In this document: positions 25,468-33,798 of the stretch, piece after piece
How the letters are laid out: each line of letters begins with the position of its first letter
Position numbering within the stretch: the first letter of the stretch is position 1
NCBI GenBank assembly: GCA_020849855.1
Contig: JADZFO010000040.1
Location: forward strand, 124,001 to 188,000
Reading direction: 5' to 3'
Source of the DNA: a bacterium
GTDB lineage: Bacteria; 4484-113; JAFGCY01
Length of the DNA: 64,000 nucleotides
Program-made: the position numbers and the translations under genes
The notes under the pieces: generated by a model
Database searches by the model: none
What the model saw: only the letters and a program-made list of their open reading frames with translations
What the model was told of the DNA's origin: nothing

Positions 25468-26769
25468 CTAGTCCAGCGCGACCTGTACCAGGCCGTTGCG
25501 GATGTACTCCTCAAGCTGCTCGTCATAGACGGCGATCGCATAGCGCAGCTGGCTGGTGGAGACCGGCACGGGCACGATGATCTCGTACTCGCGCTTCTCA
25601 TCGTCGAGGGCCACCATGATGTCGCTGGGATCGCGCAGGCTGTCAGCGCTCTTCTGGGACAGCAGCTTGCCGGACACAGCCGTCGCGCTGTCCGCCCCGG
25701 GGGCGGCGCTGCGGTCCATGTTGACCACCTCGCTGTAGCCCTTGCCGGAGCTCTCGCGGATGCTCACCTCATAGGGCTGGCGCGAGGAGCTACTGGTGCT
25801 GACCGCGATGTCGTAGAGCCAGTTGAAGCGGCTGGCCGGGTTTTCCTTTGTCGCCGCGCTGGCCGAGATGAATACCTGGTAGCGATAGATCGGGCGGCTG
25901 CCCTTGGGCATCGAGAAGCGGATCACCAGGTCGCGCAGATCGCCGCGGCCGGTGGAGGGCGACTCGCTGTAGAGGCGCTCGCTGGAGCGGATGCTCAGCG
26001 GGGCATAGACCTCGGCCTCGAGCTGCGCGGCGGGCTGCAGGATCTTGCCGGCCCCGGCAGCCGCAGCGCCTGCGTTCTTGCCCGGGCTCTTGCCGCTTAC
26101 CTTCTCGTCAGCCTTTGCGCCGGAGGTCTTGGCCCCCGCCTTGCCCTTGTCCTTGCCTTTGCTCTTCGACTTGGCCGGCGTCCTGCCCTTGGCGCTGTCG
26201 GCCTGCTTGCCGGACATGGAGATGAACTGCTTGACCGAGCCGGGGCTCAGGTCCCGGGCGGCGATGCGGCCCTGGGGATCAATCAGGAAAGTGGAGGGAA
26301 TGAGCTGCACGCCCCAGGCTTTAGCGATGCCATCGTTGCCATCGTCCCCGTCATACAGGACCGGGTAAGCGATGCGGGCCTTGGAGACGGTCTTCTTCAG
26401 GTTGCCATAGGTCATCTCGTTGTCGAGCGACACCCCGATGACAGTGAAGTCCTCGCGCTCAGCCATGTCGCGGCTGATCTTGACCACGCCGGGAAGTTCC
26501 TTCATGCAGGGGCCGCACCAGGTGGCCCAGAAGTCGACATAGACCCACTTGCCGCGCATGGCGTCAAGCGAGACCGGCGTGCCGCTGATGTCGAGGCCGT
26601 AAAGCTCGGGGGCCATGCTGCCCAGTTCCGAGCGCAGCTCAAGGGCGGCGCGGACCTCCGGGCTGAGTTCGCTGTCCTGTACGGAATCAAGTTGTGCAGA
26701 CGCGCCAGAGACGTGCAGAATCAAGGCGACTGCAGCGGCGGCGCAGGCTGTAAAGCCCCGGCGTATCAT
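25468..26769 (-). CDS. Secreted TlpA-like thioredoxin-fold protein with extra C-terminal domain
   Basis: 433 residues from ATG 26769 (GGAGGG upstream), giving signal peptide MIRRGFTACAAAAVALILHVSGASA. Residues about 50-195 form a TlpA/ResA-type thioredoxin domain with active site WATWCGPC and the cis-Pro strand VQLIPSTFLIDPQGRI. A Lys/Ala/Gly-rich linker (about 210-265) leads to a beta-rich domain of some 165 residues that I do not recognise. Extracytoplasmic disulfide reductase or haem-maturation type redox protein; the partner is unknown. Starting 40 residues upstream would cross the promoter at 26828. Confidence 0.8.
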   Translation of the reverse strand: MIRRGFTACAAAAVALILHVSGASAQLDSVQDSELSPEVRAALELRSELGSMAPELYGLDISGTPVSLDAMRGKWVYVDFWATWCGPCMKELPGVVKISRDMAEREDFTVIGVSLDNEMTYGNLKKTVSKARIAYPVLYDGDDGNDGIAKAWGVQLIPSTFLIDPQGRIAARDLSPGSVKQFISMSGKQADSAKGRTPAKSKSKGKDKGKAGAKTSGAKADEKVSGKSPGKNAGAAAAGAGKILQPAAQLEAEVYAPLSIRSSERLYSESPSTGRGDLRDLVIRFSMPKGSRPIYRYQVFISASAATKENPASRFNWLYDIAVSTSSSSRQPYEVSIRESSGKGYSEVVNMDRSAAPGADSATAVSGKLLSQKSADSLRDPSDIMVALDDEKREYEIIVPVPVSTSQLRYAIAVYDEQLEEYIRNGLVQVALD

Positions 26770-26827
26770 GAAAATCTCTGTCCCTCCGAGCCCACAGGGC
26801 GGCGACGGACCCACCCCGTGCCCGCCG

Positions 26828-26833
26828 ATTATA
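26828..26833 (-). promoter_or_regulatory. -10 element for the TlpA-like gene
   Basis: Perfect TATAAT on the minus strand, 58 nt before the chosen ATG at 26769. Confidence 0.5.
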
Positions 26834-26893
26834 GCGGACGCAAACAGGCCGCCCGCTGTTTAGATTCGCCTGCGGCAGGGGCGCTGTTAAACC

Positions 26894-27943
26894 TCAGGGC
26901 CGCCAGCGCGGGCAGGTCGCCGCCAGCAGTCTGGCCGCGGCGTCATAGACCGTCTGCGCGCCGATGGTATGCAGGCAGGTGCGGTTGTGGAGCTGGCTGC
27001 CGAAGCGGGCGTCGCAGCGGCTGCAGATGCCCTCCGCGCGGACCGTGATGGAGTTGGCGTACTGGAAGGGACCGCAGCGCGCCGGGTCAGTGGGCCCGAA
27101 GAGCACCACCACCGGGCGCTGGCGCCCGACGGCCAGATGCACCGGCCCGCTGTCGGGGCCGATGAAGAGGTCCGCCTTGTCCAGCACCCAGCTCAGCTCC
27201 TCGATGGTGGTCTGGCCGACAAGGTCCACGACCGTGTTGTTGTAGCTGTAGACGCCCTCGAAGTGCACCCGCTCGGCCGGTGAGCCGAGGAAGACGAAGT
27301 CGACAGAGTTCACAGGAAAGAGGTTAAGCAGCTTGTTGAAGCTCTCCAGCGGCCAGCGCTTGTGCTCCACGGTGGCGCCGACACTGAGAGCGACGATGGG
27401 CCTTGAGCGGCCGAAGTTAGGGCCCAGTTTGTCCTTCAGCCAGACCTTGGCCCGCTCCTCGTCGATGTAGACCTTCTCGCTGTAGTCGCGGACCTCCACA
27501 CCGTAGCTCTGCAGCAGGAAGGCCTTCTCCTCGATGAGGTGCTCGCGCATGTCGGGCCGGCTGAAACTGCGCGTAAGCAGCAGGTCGCGCATCTCACTGC
27601 GGTAGCCGACCCGCTCCTTCACGCCGCCAAGCAGGGCCATCAGGGCGGAGCCGAAACTGTTGTGGAAGATGAAGGCCAGGTCGAAGGAGCCGGCCTTGAG
27701 CGCCTGGACAGCCGCGCCGAAGCTGGCCATGTTCCAGTCACCCTTCGAGCGATCGTAAGGAATAAGTTCATTGACAGCCGGATCGAAGCGGTAAGATGAA
27801 ATGGAGGCCGGCTGGCCCAGTACAGCCAGATGTGCTTCCGGCCACGCGCTGCGGACAGCCCGCACGCAGGGGCTGAGCATTACCAGATCGCCAATCATGG
27901 ACCAGTCCATAATGACGATGCGCCGGGGATCACGGCTAGCCAA
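26894..27943 (-). CDS. Glycosyltransferase family 9 (heptosyltransferase-like)
   Basis: 349 residues. N-terminal RRIVIMDWSMIGDLVMLSPCVRAVRSAWPEA corresponds to the ADP-heptose:LPS heptosyltransferase start (I-R-x-x-x-I-G-D). C-terminal donor-binding region ADLFIGPDSGPVHLAVG and VVVLFGPTDPARCGP is typical of WaaC/WaaF/RfaF. Probable LPS core heptose transfer, in keeping with rfaE1/rfaE2 at 47-48.6 kb. The best start is TTG 27943, eight bases after TATAAT (27952-27957), so leaderless or nearly so. Confidence 0.85.
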   Translation of the reverse strand: MASRDPRRIVIMDWSMIGDLVMLSPCVRAVRSAWPEAHLAVLGQPASISSYRFDPAVNELIPYDRSKGDWNMASFGAAVQALKAGSFDLAFIFHNSFGSALMALLGGVKERVGYRSEMRDLLLTRSFSRPDMREHLIEEKAFLLQSYGVEVRDYSEKVYIDEERAKVWLKDKLGPNFGRSRPIVALSVGATVEHKRWPLESFNKLLNLFPVNSVDFVFLGSPAERVHFEGVYSYNNTVVDLVGQTTIEELSWVLDKADLFIGPDSGPVHLAVGRQRPVVVLFGPTDPARCGPFQYANSITVRAEGICSRCDARFGSQLHNRTCLHTIGAQTVYDAAARLLAATCPRWRP

Positions 27944-27951
27944 GGCGAGCC

Positions 27952-27957
27952 ATTATA
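27952..27957 (-). promoter_or_regulatory. -10 element for the GT9 gene
   Basis: TATAAT on the minus strand, eight bases before the TTG start. Confidence 0.5.
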
Positions 27958-28111
27958 GTGATATCGCCGTGCTCCCCCCACTGGCAATGTTCAGCCCCCG
28001 CCTGCAGGCTAAGGCTGCGAATCTCCAGGCCACTGCGTCCAGTGCCAGCCTCTTTTGGCTTTCAGGCTTTTTGCTTGACGATGTCCTCTTACTTCCCCTC
28101 TACCCTCTTAG

Positions 28112-29095
28112 CTACTTCGCCAGAGACCACAGCGAGCCCCGCCAGCCGGCGGCCGAGATTGCTGCAAAGGTCCGTTCACAGGTCTGAATGAAGTTGACGC
28201 CGTATCCCATGGCGCTGGCCACCTCAATGCGCCGGCGGTTCAGGGCCTCCAGCCGGGCCTGGCTGGGCTGCGACTGGCAGGCCAGCTTGGCTATCTCCCA
28301 TTCCAGCCACCAGATAAGCTCATGGCCGGCGAGGTCCGGCTCCAGCCGTTCTTCCTTTGGACGCGGGTCCAGGCTCAAGCCATGACCCGCCCTGAACTCG
28401 TCCAGCACGTCTGCCCAGTGCTCGGACGGCAGATAGCGCAGGGCCACCTTGAGGATCGCCAGGCTGTTCCAGCCATGGTCTTGGAGTACCTCAGGCAGCT
28501 CGTCCTTCGGGAATTCAAAACTGGCCAGGTAGCCCGGCACGTAAGCCGCAACCCGGCGGTACTCGTTAACGATCTGCCGCGGGGTCAGCACCCTGTCGCG
28601 GGCCGCGACGTTGTCTAGCCACTTGGCTTCAGCCAGCAGCGAAAGGCAGCGCAGCTGCATTTCGCTGTCCAGGCCAACGGCCAGTCCATGCCTGGCCCGG
28701 CGCAGCTGGCCCTCGGCGAGCAGGCTGCGCACCAGCTCAACCTGTTCATAAACCTCCTCGTGCTGGAGGCGCGAAAGTGCGCCATAGGCTGTAAGCAGGG
28801 CAAAGGTGCACAGCGCGCGGTCATAGGCGCTGGCCAGCGGTTCATGCTGGCAGTACTTCTCTGTCCACTCCAGCAGGCCCTGGAGCTCAGCTACCTGGTC
28901 AAAGCGGTCGCGGTTACAGGCCCCGACTGCTTCCCTGGTAAGTGCTCCAGCCAGCTGGCTGAAGGCAGCGGCTTCCATGAGCGGCTCGGGACGCTGGATG
29001 TCCTCGGCGCCATAGAGTGTCTGGCGGGTCCACCAGAGCTGGGGCTTGCCCAGGAACTCCAGCGGGCTGGGCACGGAGACGGCAATGGCGCTCAT
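28112..29095 (-). CDS. Hypothetical protein paired with HTH regulator
   Basis: 327 residues, no signal peptide or membrane segment, helix-rich (LLEWTEKYCQHEPLASAYDRALCTFALLTAYGALSRLQHEEVYEQVELVRSLLAEGQLRRA), suggesting a TPR-like or ARM-like repeat scaffold. Its ATG overlaps the stop of the HTH gene (ATGA), so the two are translationally coupled. I do not recognise a family; a regulator partner or ImmA-like role is possible, but there is no HEXXH motif to support a peptidase. Confidence 0.6.
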   Translation of the reverse strand: MSAIAVSVPSPLEFLGKPQLWWTRQTLYGAEDIQRPEPLMEAAAFSQLAGALTREAVGACNRDRFDQVAELQGLLEWTEKYCQHEPLASAYDRALCTFALLTAYGALSRLQHEEVYEQVELVRSLLAEGQLRRARHGLAVGLDSEMQLRCLSLLAEAKWLDNVAARDRVLTPRQIVNEYRRVAAYVPGYLASFEFPKDELPEVLQDHGWNSLAILKVALRYLPSEHWADVLDEFRAGHGLSLDPRPKEERLEPDLAGHELIWWLEWEIAKLACQSQPSQARLEALNRRRIEVASAMGYGVNFIQTCERTFAAISAAGWRGSLWSLAK

Positions 29096-29697
29096 CGGCG
29101 CCCGCCTTCACCGGCACTGGGACGCGGCTCGGATTCAGCGCTGGAGCCAGAGCTCTCCTCAACCGAAGCCCCGGCCATCTGGTCCAGGATCTCCCGGGAG
29201 CGCTGCTTAAGTTTCTGCCGCGCCTCGCTGACAACGTAGCTGTGTTCGTCTGAGGCCGTTAGTGTTGAGAGCGGTCTTCCACCAGCCAGGGTTTCTGAGT
29301 CTGCAGCAGCACTGGTCCCAATCCGGCCTGAGGCGGCAGTCTCGTGAGCTGTAGAAATCTCTCCGGCCAGCATACGGCGCATTACCCGCAGGCCGGCGCT
29401 GTACAGGGCATCCTCCAGCTGATCGGGAGAGATTGCCGCGTTTCCGGGGCCTGCCGTGCTTGAACTGATGATGCCCAGCTGCTCATCAACACTCTGACCC
29501 AGCCTGGCCATGGCCCAGAGCACCAGGTCCGCCGGCGGAGCGCTCTTGCCCTCCAAAACCCGGTAGACGGTGGCCCGGCTCAGCTCGAAGCCGTCCCGCT
29601 GCAAGGCCTGATGCAGCGCCGGAACGCGCCACTGACGCTGTTCCATCAACTTTTGGATGCTAAGCGTCGCAATTGTGAGACACTGTTCTTGTTTCAC
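29092..29697 (-). CDS. XRE-type helix-turn-helix regulator
   Basis: 201 residues. N-terminal HTH: SIQKLMEQRQWRVPALHQALQRDGFELSRATVYRVLEGKSAPPADLVLWAMARLGQS (about 13-68), a Cro/C1-like fold. The remaining 130 residues are low-complexity, Ser/Ala/Glu-rich. GTG start exactly 6 nt after TAACTT (29704-29709), so probably leaderless. An inverted repeat over the -35 box (29721-29742) suggests autoregulation. Confidence 0.75.
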   Translation of the reverse strand: MKQEQCLTIATLSIQKLMEQRQWRVPALHQALQRDGFELSRATVYRVLEGKSAPPADLVLWAMARLGQSVDEQLGIISSSTAGPGNAAISPDQLEDALYSAGLRVMRRMLAGEISTAHETAASGRIGTSAAADSETLAGGRPLSTLTASDEHSYVVSEARQKLKQRSREILDQMAGASVEESSGSSAESEPRPSAGEGGRR

Positions 29698-29703
29698 TTG
29701 CTG

Positions 29704-29742
29704 AAGTTATCACATAAACCGCAGTAGTGCAAGTACTTCTGC
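29704..29742 (-). promoter_or_regulatory. Promoter with overlapping operator for the HTH gene
   Basis: Minus strand: TTGCAC (29727-29732), 17-nt spacer, TAACTT (29704-29709), 6 nt, GTG. An imperfect palindrome GCAGTAGT-6 nt-ACTTCTGC (29721-29742) covers the -35. Confidence 0.6.
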
Positions 29743-29909
29743 CGGAATAGATACAGATTCGCGATGACTGGTGCGTGTGCATGTCATAGTTGAAAGGAAC
29801 TTGAGGTCAAGGCTTCGATTTCGAGACATCTTTAAGACTCAGCAATCGGAGAGTAAGATACGCGCGCCGATAAACATCCTGCCGGGGCTGCCGGCGCAGA
29901 GAGGCTTCA

Positions 29910-31187
29910 ATGAGCGCGAAACGTTTGTCCATCCCTCTGGACATTGCCGACATAAACCTGGCCAACGAGGGCAAGCGCCGCACTGAATGGGCGGCGAGCG
30001 AGATGCCCGTGCTTGCCAGGCTGACTGATGAGTTCAAGCAGAGCAAGCCTCTCAAGGGACAGCGCATCGCAGCCTGTCTGCATGTCACGACTGAGACCGC
30101 CAACCTGATGCTGGTGCTGAAGGCCGGCGGTGCAGAAGTTCGTCTCTGCGGCAGCAACCCGCTCAGCACCCAGGATGACGTGGCGGCGCATCTGGTCCGC
30201 GACCACGGCATATCGACATTTGCCACCTATGGCGCCGACCGCAAGAAGTACTACGAGCAGATCAATGCCGTCCTCGACTTCAAGCCCACCATCACCATGG
30301 ACGACGGCTGCGACCTGGTGCACACTCTGCATTGCGAGCGCCGTGACCTGCTGCCGGGAATCATCGGCGGCACGGAGGAGACGACCACCGGTGTGATCCG
30401 GCTGCGCGCCATGGCGGCAGACGGTGCCCTCGCCTACCCCATCGTGGCGGTAAATGACGCTGACACCAAGCACCTCTTCGATAACCGCTACGGAACCGGG
30501 CAGAGCACCATTGACGGCATCCTGCGCGCCACCAACCTGCTGCTGGCGGGCCGCACAGTCGTTGTCGCCGGCTATGGCTGGTGCGGCCGCGGCGTGGCCA
30601 TGCGGGCGCGCGGCATGGGCGCAATCGTCGTGGTGACCGAGATTGATCCAATCAAGGCGCTCGAAGCGGCCCTGGACGGCTTCCAGGTGATGCCGATGTC
30701 CAAGGCGGCGCCGCTTGGGGACCTGTTCATCACTCTGACAGGCAACATCAACGTCATCGATGTGGCCCACATGCTCAAGATGAAGGACGGCGCCATCGTC
30801 TGCAACAGCGGGCACTTTGACGTCGAGATCAACGTTGGCGGCCTGGGCGCTGCCGCGAAGAAGGCCAATGCCTCCCGCGACAATGTGGTGGAGTACATAA
30901 TGCCCAGCGGCCGGAAAGTCCGTCTGCTGGCGGAAGGCCGCCTCGTCAACCTGGCTGCGGCTGAGGGGCATCCGGCGGCGGTTATGGATATGAGCTTCGC
31001 GAATCAGGCACTTTCCGCACAATATCTGGTCAAGCAGCATCATAAACTCAGTAAGGGTGTTTACAGCGTGCCGCGGGAACTGGACGAAAGGGTTGCCCGT
31101 CTCAAGCTGGGGACGCTCGGACTGAGCATTGACAAGCTCAGCGCTGAACAGAAGAAGTACCTGGCGAGCTACTCGCACGGCACTTAA
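29910..31187 (+). CDS. ahcY: Adenosylhomocysteinase
   Basis: 425 residues, full length. Hydrolyses S-adenosylhomocysteine to adenosine and homocysteine, with tightly bound NAD. Visible: [66 protein letters not shown], the NAD-binding [16 protein letters not shown] and a C-terminal Lys/Tyr ending. AGAGAGG ribosome-binding site at 29896-29902. The 160-nt leader was checked for an SAH riboswitch and none was seen. Confidence 0.97.
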   Translation: MSAKRLSIPLDIADINLANEGKRRTEWAASEMPVLARLTDEFKQSKPLKGQRIAACLHVTTETANLMLVLKAGGAEVRLCGSNPLSTQDDVAAHLVRDHGISTFATYGADRKKYYEQINAVLDFKPTITMDDGCDLVHTLHCERRDLLPGIIGGTEETTTGVIRLRAMAADGALAYPIVAVNDADTKHLFDNRYGTGQSTIDGILRATNLLLAGRTVVVAGYGWCGRGVAMRARGMGAIVVVTEIDPIKALEAALDGFQVMPMSKAAPLGDLFITLTGNINVIDVAHMLKMKDGAIVCNSGHFDVEINVGGLGAAAKKANASRDNVVEYIMPSGRKVRLLAEGRLVNLAAAEGHPAAVMDMSFANQALSAQYLVKQHHKLSKGVYSVPRELDERVARLKLGTLGLSIDKLSAEQKKYLASYSHGT

Positions 31188-31316
31188 GCCTGACCAGCGC
31201 GGGTATTGTTTAGCTGCAGGCAGTCTGCTGACGATGAGTTATCAGCATTCATGCGGTTTTGAATGTATGATTGCAGCTGTACGCGACCTTAAGTATGGCT
31301 TGAAGCGAGGCGAAGA

Positions 31317-33755
31317 GTGAAATACATCGCGCTGGTGCTGGCCTTGTGGCTGGCTCTGAGTGTATGCAGCCTGGCGGCTGAGCTCAAGGGGGTTGAAGCT
31401 TTTCCCCTCGACCAGCTCAAGCCGGGCCAGAAGGCCGTGGGCCACACTGTCATCCGTGGCATCAAGGTCGAGACCTTTGACGTTGAGATCCTCGAGCTTG
31501 TGCCGGACGGCGGCTTTGATGGCGGCCCGATGGTACTGGCCAGATTCAGCGGCCCCGTGGTTGAGCACTCCAAGGGTATCGCGGCTGGATACTCCGGCAG
31601 CCCGGTCTATATTGGCAGCAAGCTGCTGGGCGCCGTAAGCATGGCGATTCCATATACCGATACGCATATTGGCGGTATTACCCCGATCGGCCAGATGCTG
31701 GCTGCAATGCCCACTGGCGCCGAACCGGACTATACCAACAACACTGTCCTGCCAAAGACTGAGCACAGCGGCACGCCCATCGATGAAGAGGGCAACCCGA
31801 TTGATGAGCGTGGCGAGAAGATCGCTTATACCTCTGATGCTGCTGCCGCTCTGCGCTTTAACGAGAGCATGCGTGCTGAAGGCATCAAGCGCTACGCCGC
31901 CGTGCCCTGCACCACCCCGATCCTCTACAGCGGCATCAGCCCGCAGATTATGGCGCGCTACCAGCCCCAGCTTCAGAAGCTGCTGGGCCCGAACTTCAGC
32001 TTTGCCCCCGCCCCGGCCGGAGCCGGCGGCGATACGGGCCTGCTCCAGCTGCAGCAGGAAATGCAGGCGGCGGGCGGCGGCGCGGCCCCGGGCCTGCTTT
32101 TCGCGCCCAAGACGCCCGGCCCGGCGCTGAAGGGCGGAGATGCCGTGGCTGTCTCCCTGATGCAGGGTGATATTGAACTGAACGCTATCGGCACCGTGAC
32201 CTACAGCGACGCCGATGGCCGCGTGCTGATCTTCGGCCATCCCATGCTGGGCAGCGGCAGCACCAACCTGCCCATGGGCAAGGGCTATGTGGTCTGGACC
32301 TTCACCAGCATTGAGCGCGCTTTCAAGCAGGGCGTGCGCCTTGACACCCTCGGCACACTGACCCAGGACCGGCTGGCCGCCTGCGGCGGAAAGCTAAACA
32401 CCCAGCCGGACCTGATTCCCTTCAAGATCAAGATCAAGGACATCGATAACGGCAGCGAGCGCGTGATGAACGTCTCGGTCATCCGGCACCCCGACTACAC
32501 GCCCATGCTGATGGCGATGGCGCTGAGCCAGGCCGCCGGCAAGGTCCTGGACCGCCAGAGCGGCGGCACCATGAAGATGAGCTACCACATTGAGGGTATC
32601 GGCCTCAAGGAGCCGCTGCGCCGCGTCAATTACTACAGCGACGACATGGATGTGATCAGCCAGGGCGCCTACGAACTGGCCCCGATTGCCAACCTGCTGA
32701 CCACCAACATCTACCGCGATGTGAAGCTCAGCAAGGTTGAGGTGCTGCTTGAGATCACCCGCAACCGCGTCAACGCCTCGATTGACGACGCGGAGCTGGT
32801 GATTGACAAGGCCACGCCCGCCCCGGGTATGCCGCAGACTCCTGATATGCACCAGGTCCTGCCGGAGCAGACCCCGCCCAGCCAGCCGGCACAGCCTGCG
32901 CAGCCAGGTTCAGGCATGGTGCTGCCGGGCGGCAAGCTGCCGCTGAATCAGATCAGCTCGCAGCTGCCAGCCATTTATGGCGGTGTCCCGCTGCAGCAGC
33001 AGGATCCTGATCAGCCGAACCCCAATCCTAATCCGAACCCGAACCAGCAGCAAAGCACTACCCCGCCGCCGATCATGGGCCCGGGCGGGATGATGCCGGG
33101 CGGCAATATCCCCACCTTCGCCCCTGGGGAGACGATCAAGGTCCGCGTGCGCCTGCAGCCTTTCCGCACTGACGCGATCTTCCGCGAGTTCAGCATCAAG
33201 GTTCCCGATGACTTCCCCAGCGGTTCGACCATGATCCTGGTGCATGGCGGCGGCGACCTGATCTCCATGTCTGACATCAACGGCAAGGGCCGCAACCTCT
33301 TTGGCATGGGGCCGATCATTGAAGTGAAGGACCACGACCTGGATTCCATTCTGGATCAGATCATCGAGTGGCCGCTGAACAATGAGCTGCTTGTCACTCT
33401 GGCGCGGCCCTTCGACCCGGCTGCCCCGCAGGAGCTGGGCGCCCAGGATGACAACAAGGAAAAGCCGGACGACAAGATCGACGCCAAGTACCAGATGGAG
33501 TACGTAATCTACAACGGCTTCATGCTGCCGGTGAACATCCAGACCAAGGAAGACCAGGCCCTGGCGGCGCAGATGACCGGCACCATTCCGGCCGATACCG
33601 GAGCCCCGACCACTCCGGCCGGTGACAGCGCCCCGCAGAGCGGCCAGCCTGATGCCACGGGCGAAGGCGACTACATCCGCACCAGCGCCAGCCTGCACGA
33701 CGGACTGCGCCAGCCACTGGAGCGGCTGCGCGCAGGCAAGGGCAGGCAGTTCTAA
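31317..33755 (+). CDS. SpoIVB-type (S55) peptidase domain protein, secreted
   Basis: 812 residues from GTG 31317 (GAGGCGAAGA upstream). Signal peptide MKYIALVLALWLALSVCSLAAE. The S55 domain includes GIAAGYSGSPVYIGSKLLGAVS, with the catalytic-type Ser of G-x-SGSPVY at about residue 93, and GTVTYSDADGRVLIFGHPMLGSGSTNLP. The C-terminal 300 residues include a Pro/Gln/Asn-rich stretch (PNPNPNPNPNQQQ) and a beta-rich segment. In spore-formers SpoIVB signals across membranes; the wider family occurs in non-sporulating bacteria. No PDZ domain is obvious and no sporulation genes are nearby. Function: extracytoplasmic serine peptidase, target unknown. Confidence 0.8.
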   Translation: MKYIALVLALWLALSVCSLAAELKGVEAFPLDQLKPGQKAVGHTVIRGIKVETFDVEILELVPDGGFDGGPMVLARFSGPVVEHSKGIAAGYSGSPVYIGSKLLGAVSMAIPYTDTHIGGITPIGQMLAAMPTGAEPDYTNNTVLPKTEHSGTPIDEEGNPIDERGEKIAYTSDAAAALRFNESMRAEGIKRYAAVPCTTPILYSGISPQIMARYQPQLQKLLGPNFSFAPAPAGAGGDTGLLQLQQEMQAAGGGAAPGLLFAPKTPGPALKGGDAVAVSLMQGDIELNAIGTVTYSDADGRVLIFGHPMLGSGSTNLPMGKGYVVWTFTSIERAFKQGVRLDTLGTLTQDRLAACGGKLNTQPDLIPFKIKIKDIDNGSERVMNVSVIRHPDYTPMLMAMALSQAAGKVLDRQSGGTMKMSYHIEGIGLKEPLRRVNYYSDDMDVISQGAYELAPIANLLTTNIYRDVKLSKVEVLLEITRNRVNASIDDAELVIDKATPAPGMPQTPDMHQVLPEQTPPSQPAQPAQPGSGMVLPGGKLPLNQISSQLPAIYGGVPLQQQDPDQPNPNPNPNPNQQQSTTPPPIMGPGGMMPGGNIPTFAPGETIKVRVRLQPFRTDAIFREFSIKVPDDFPSGSTMILVHGGGDLISMSDINGKGRNLFGMGPIIEVKDHDLDSILDQIIEWPLNNELLVTLARPFDPAAPQELGAQDDNKEKPDDKIDAKYQMEYVIYNGFMLPVNIQTKEDQALAAQMTGTIPADTGAPTTPAGDSAPQSGQPDATGEGDYIRTSASLHDGLRQPLERLRAGKGRQF

Positions 33756-33798
33756 GCCGCGCCGAACCTATACAGTGAACTGAAATGAGCCAGGCGTC

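Noticed and set aside
24736..27048. Long plus-strand frame opposite ThiE and TlpA-like genes
   Set aside because: Spans two real minus-strand genes and a terminator; composition is that of a shadow.
29743..29909. S-adenosylhomocysteine riboswitch before ahcY
   Set aside because: Conserved SAH riboswitch blocks are not present in the leader.
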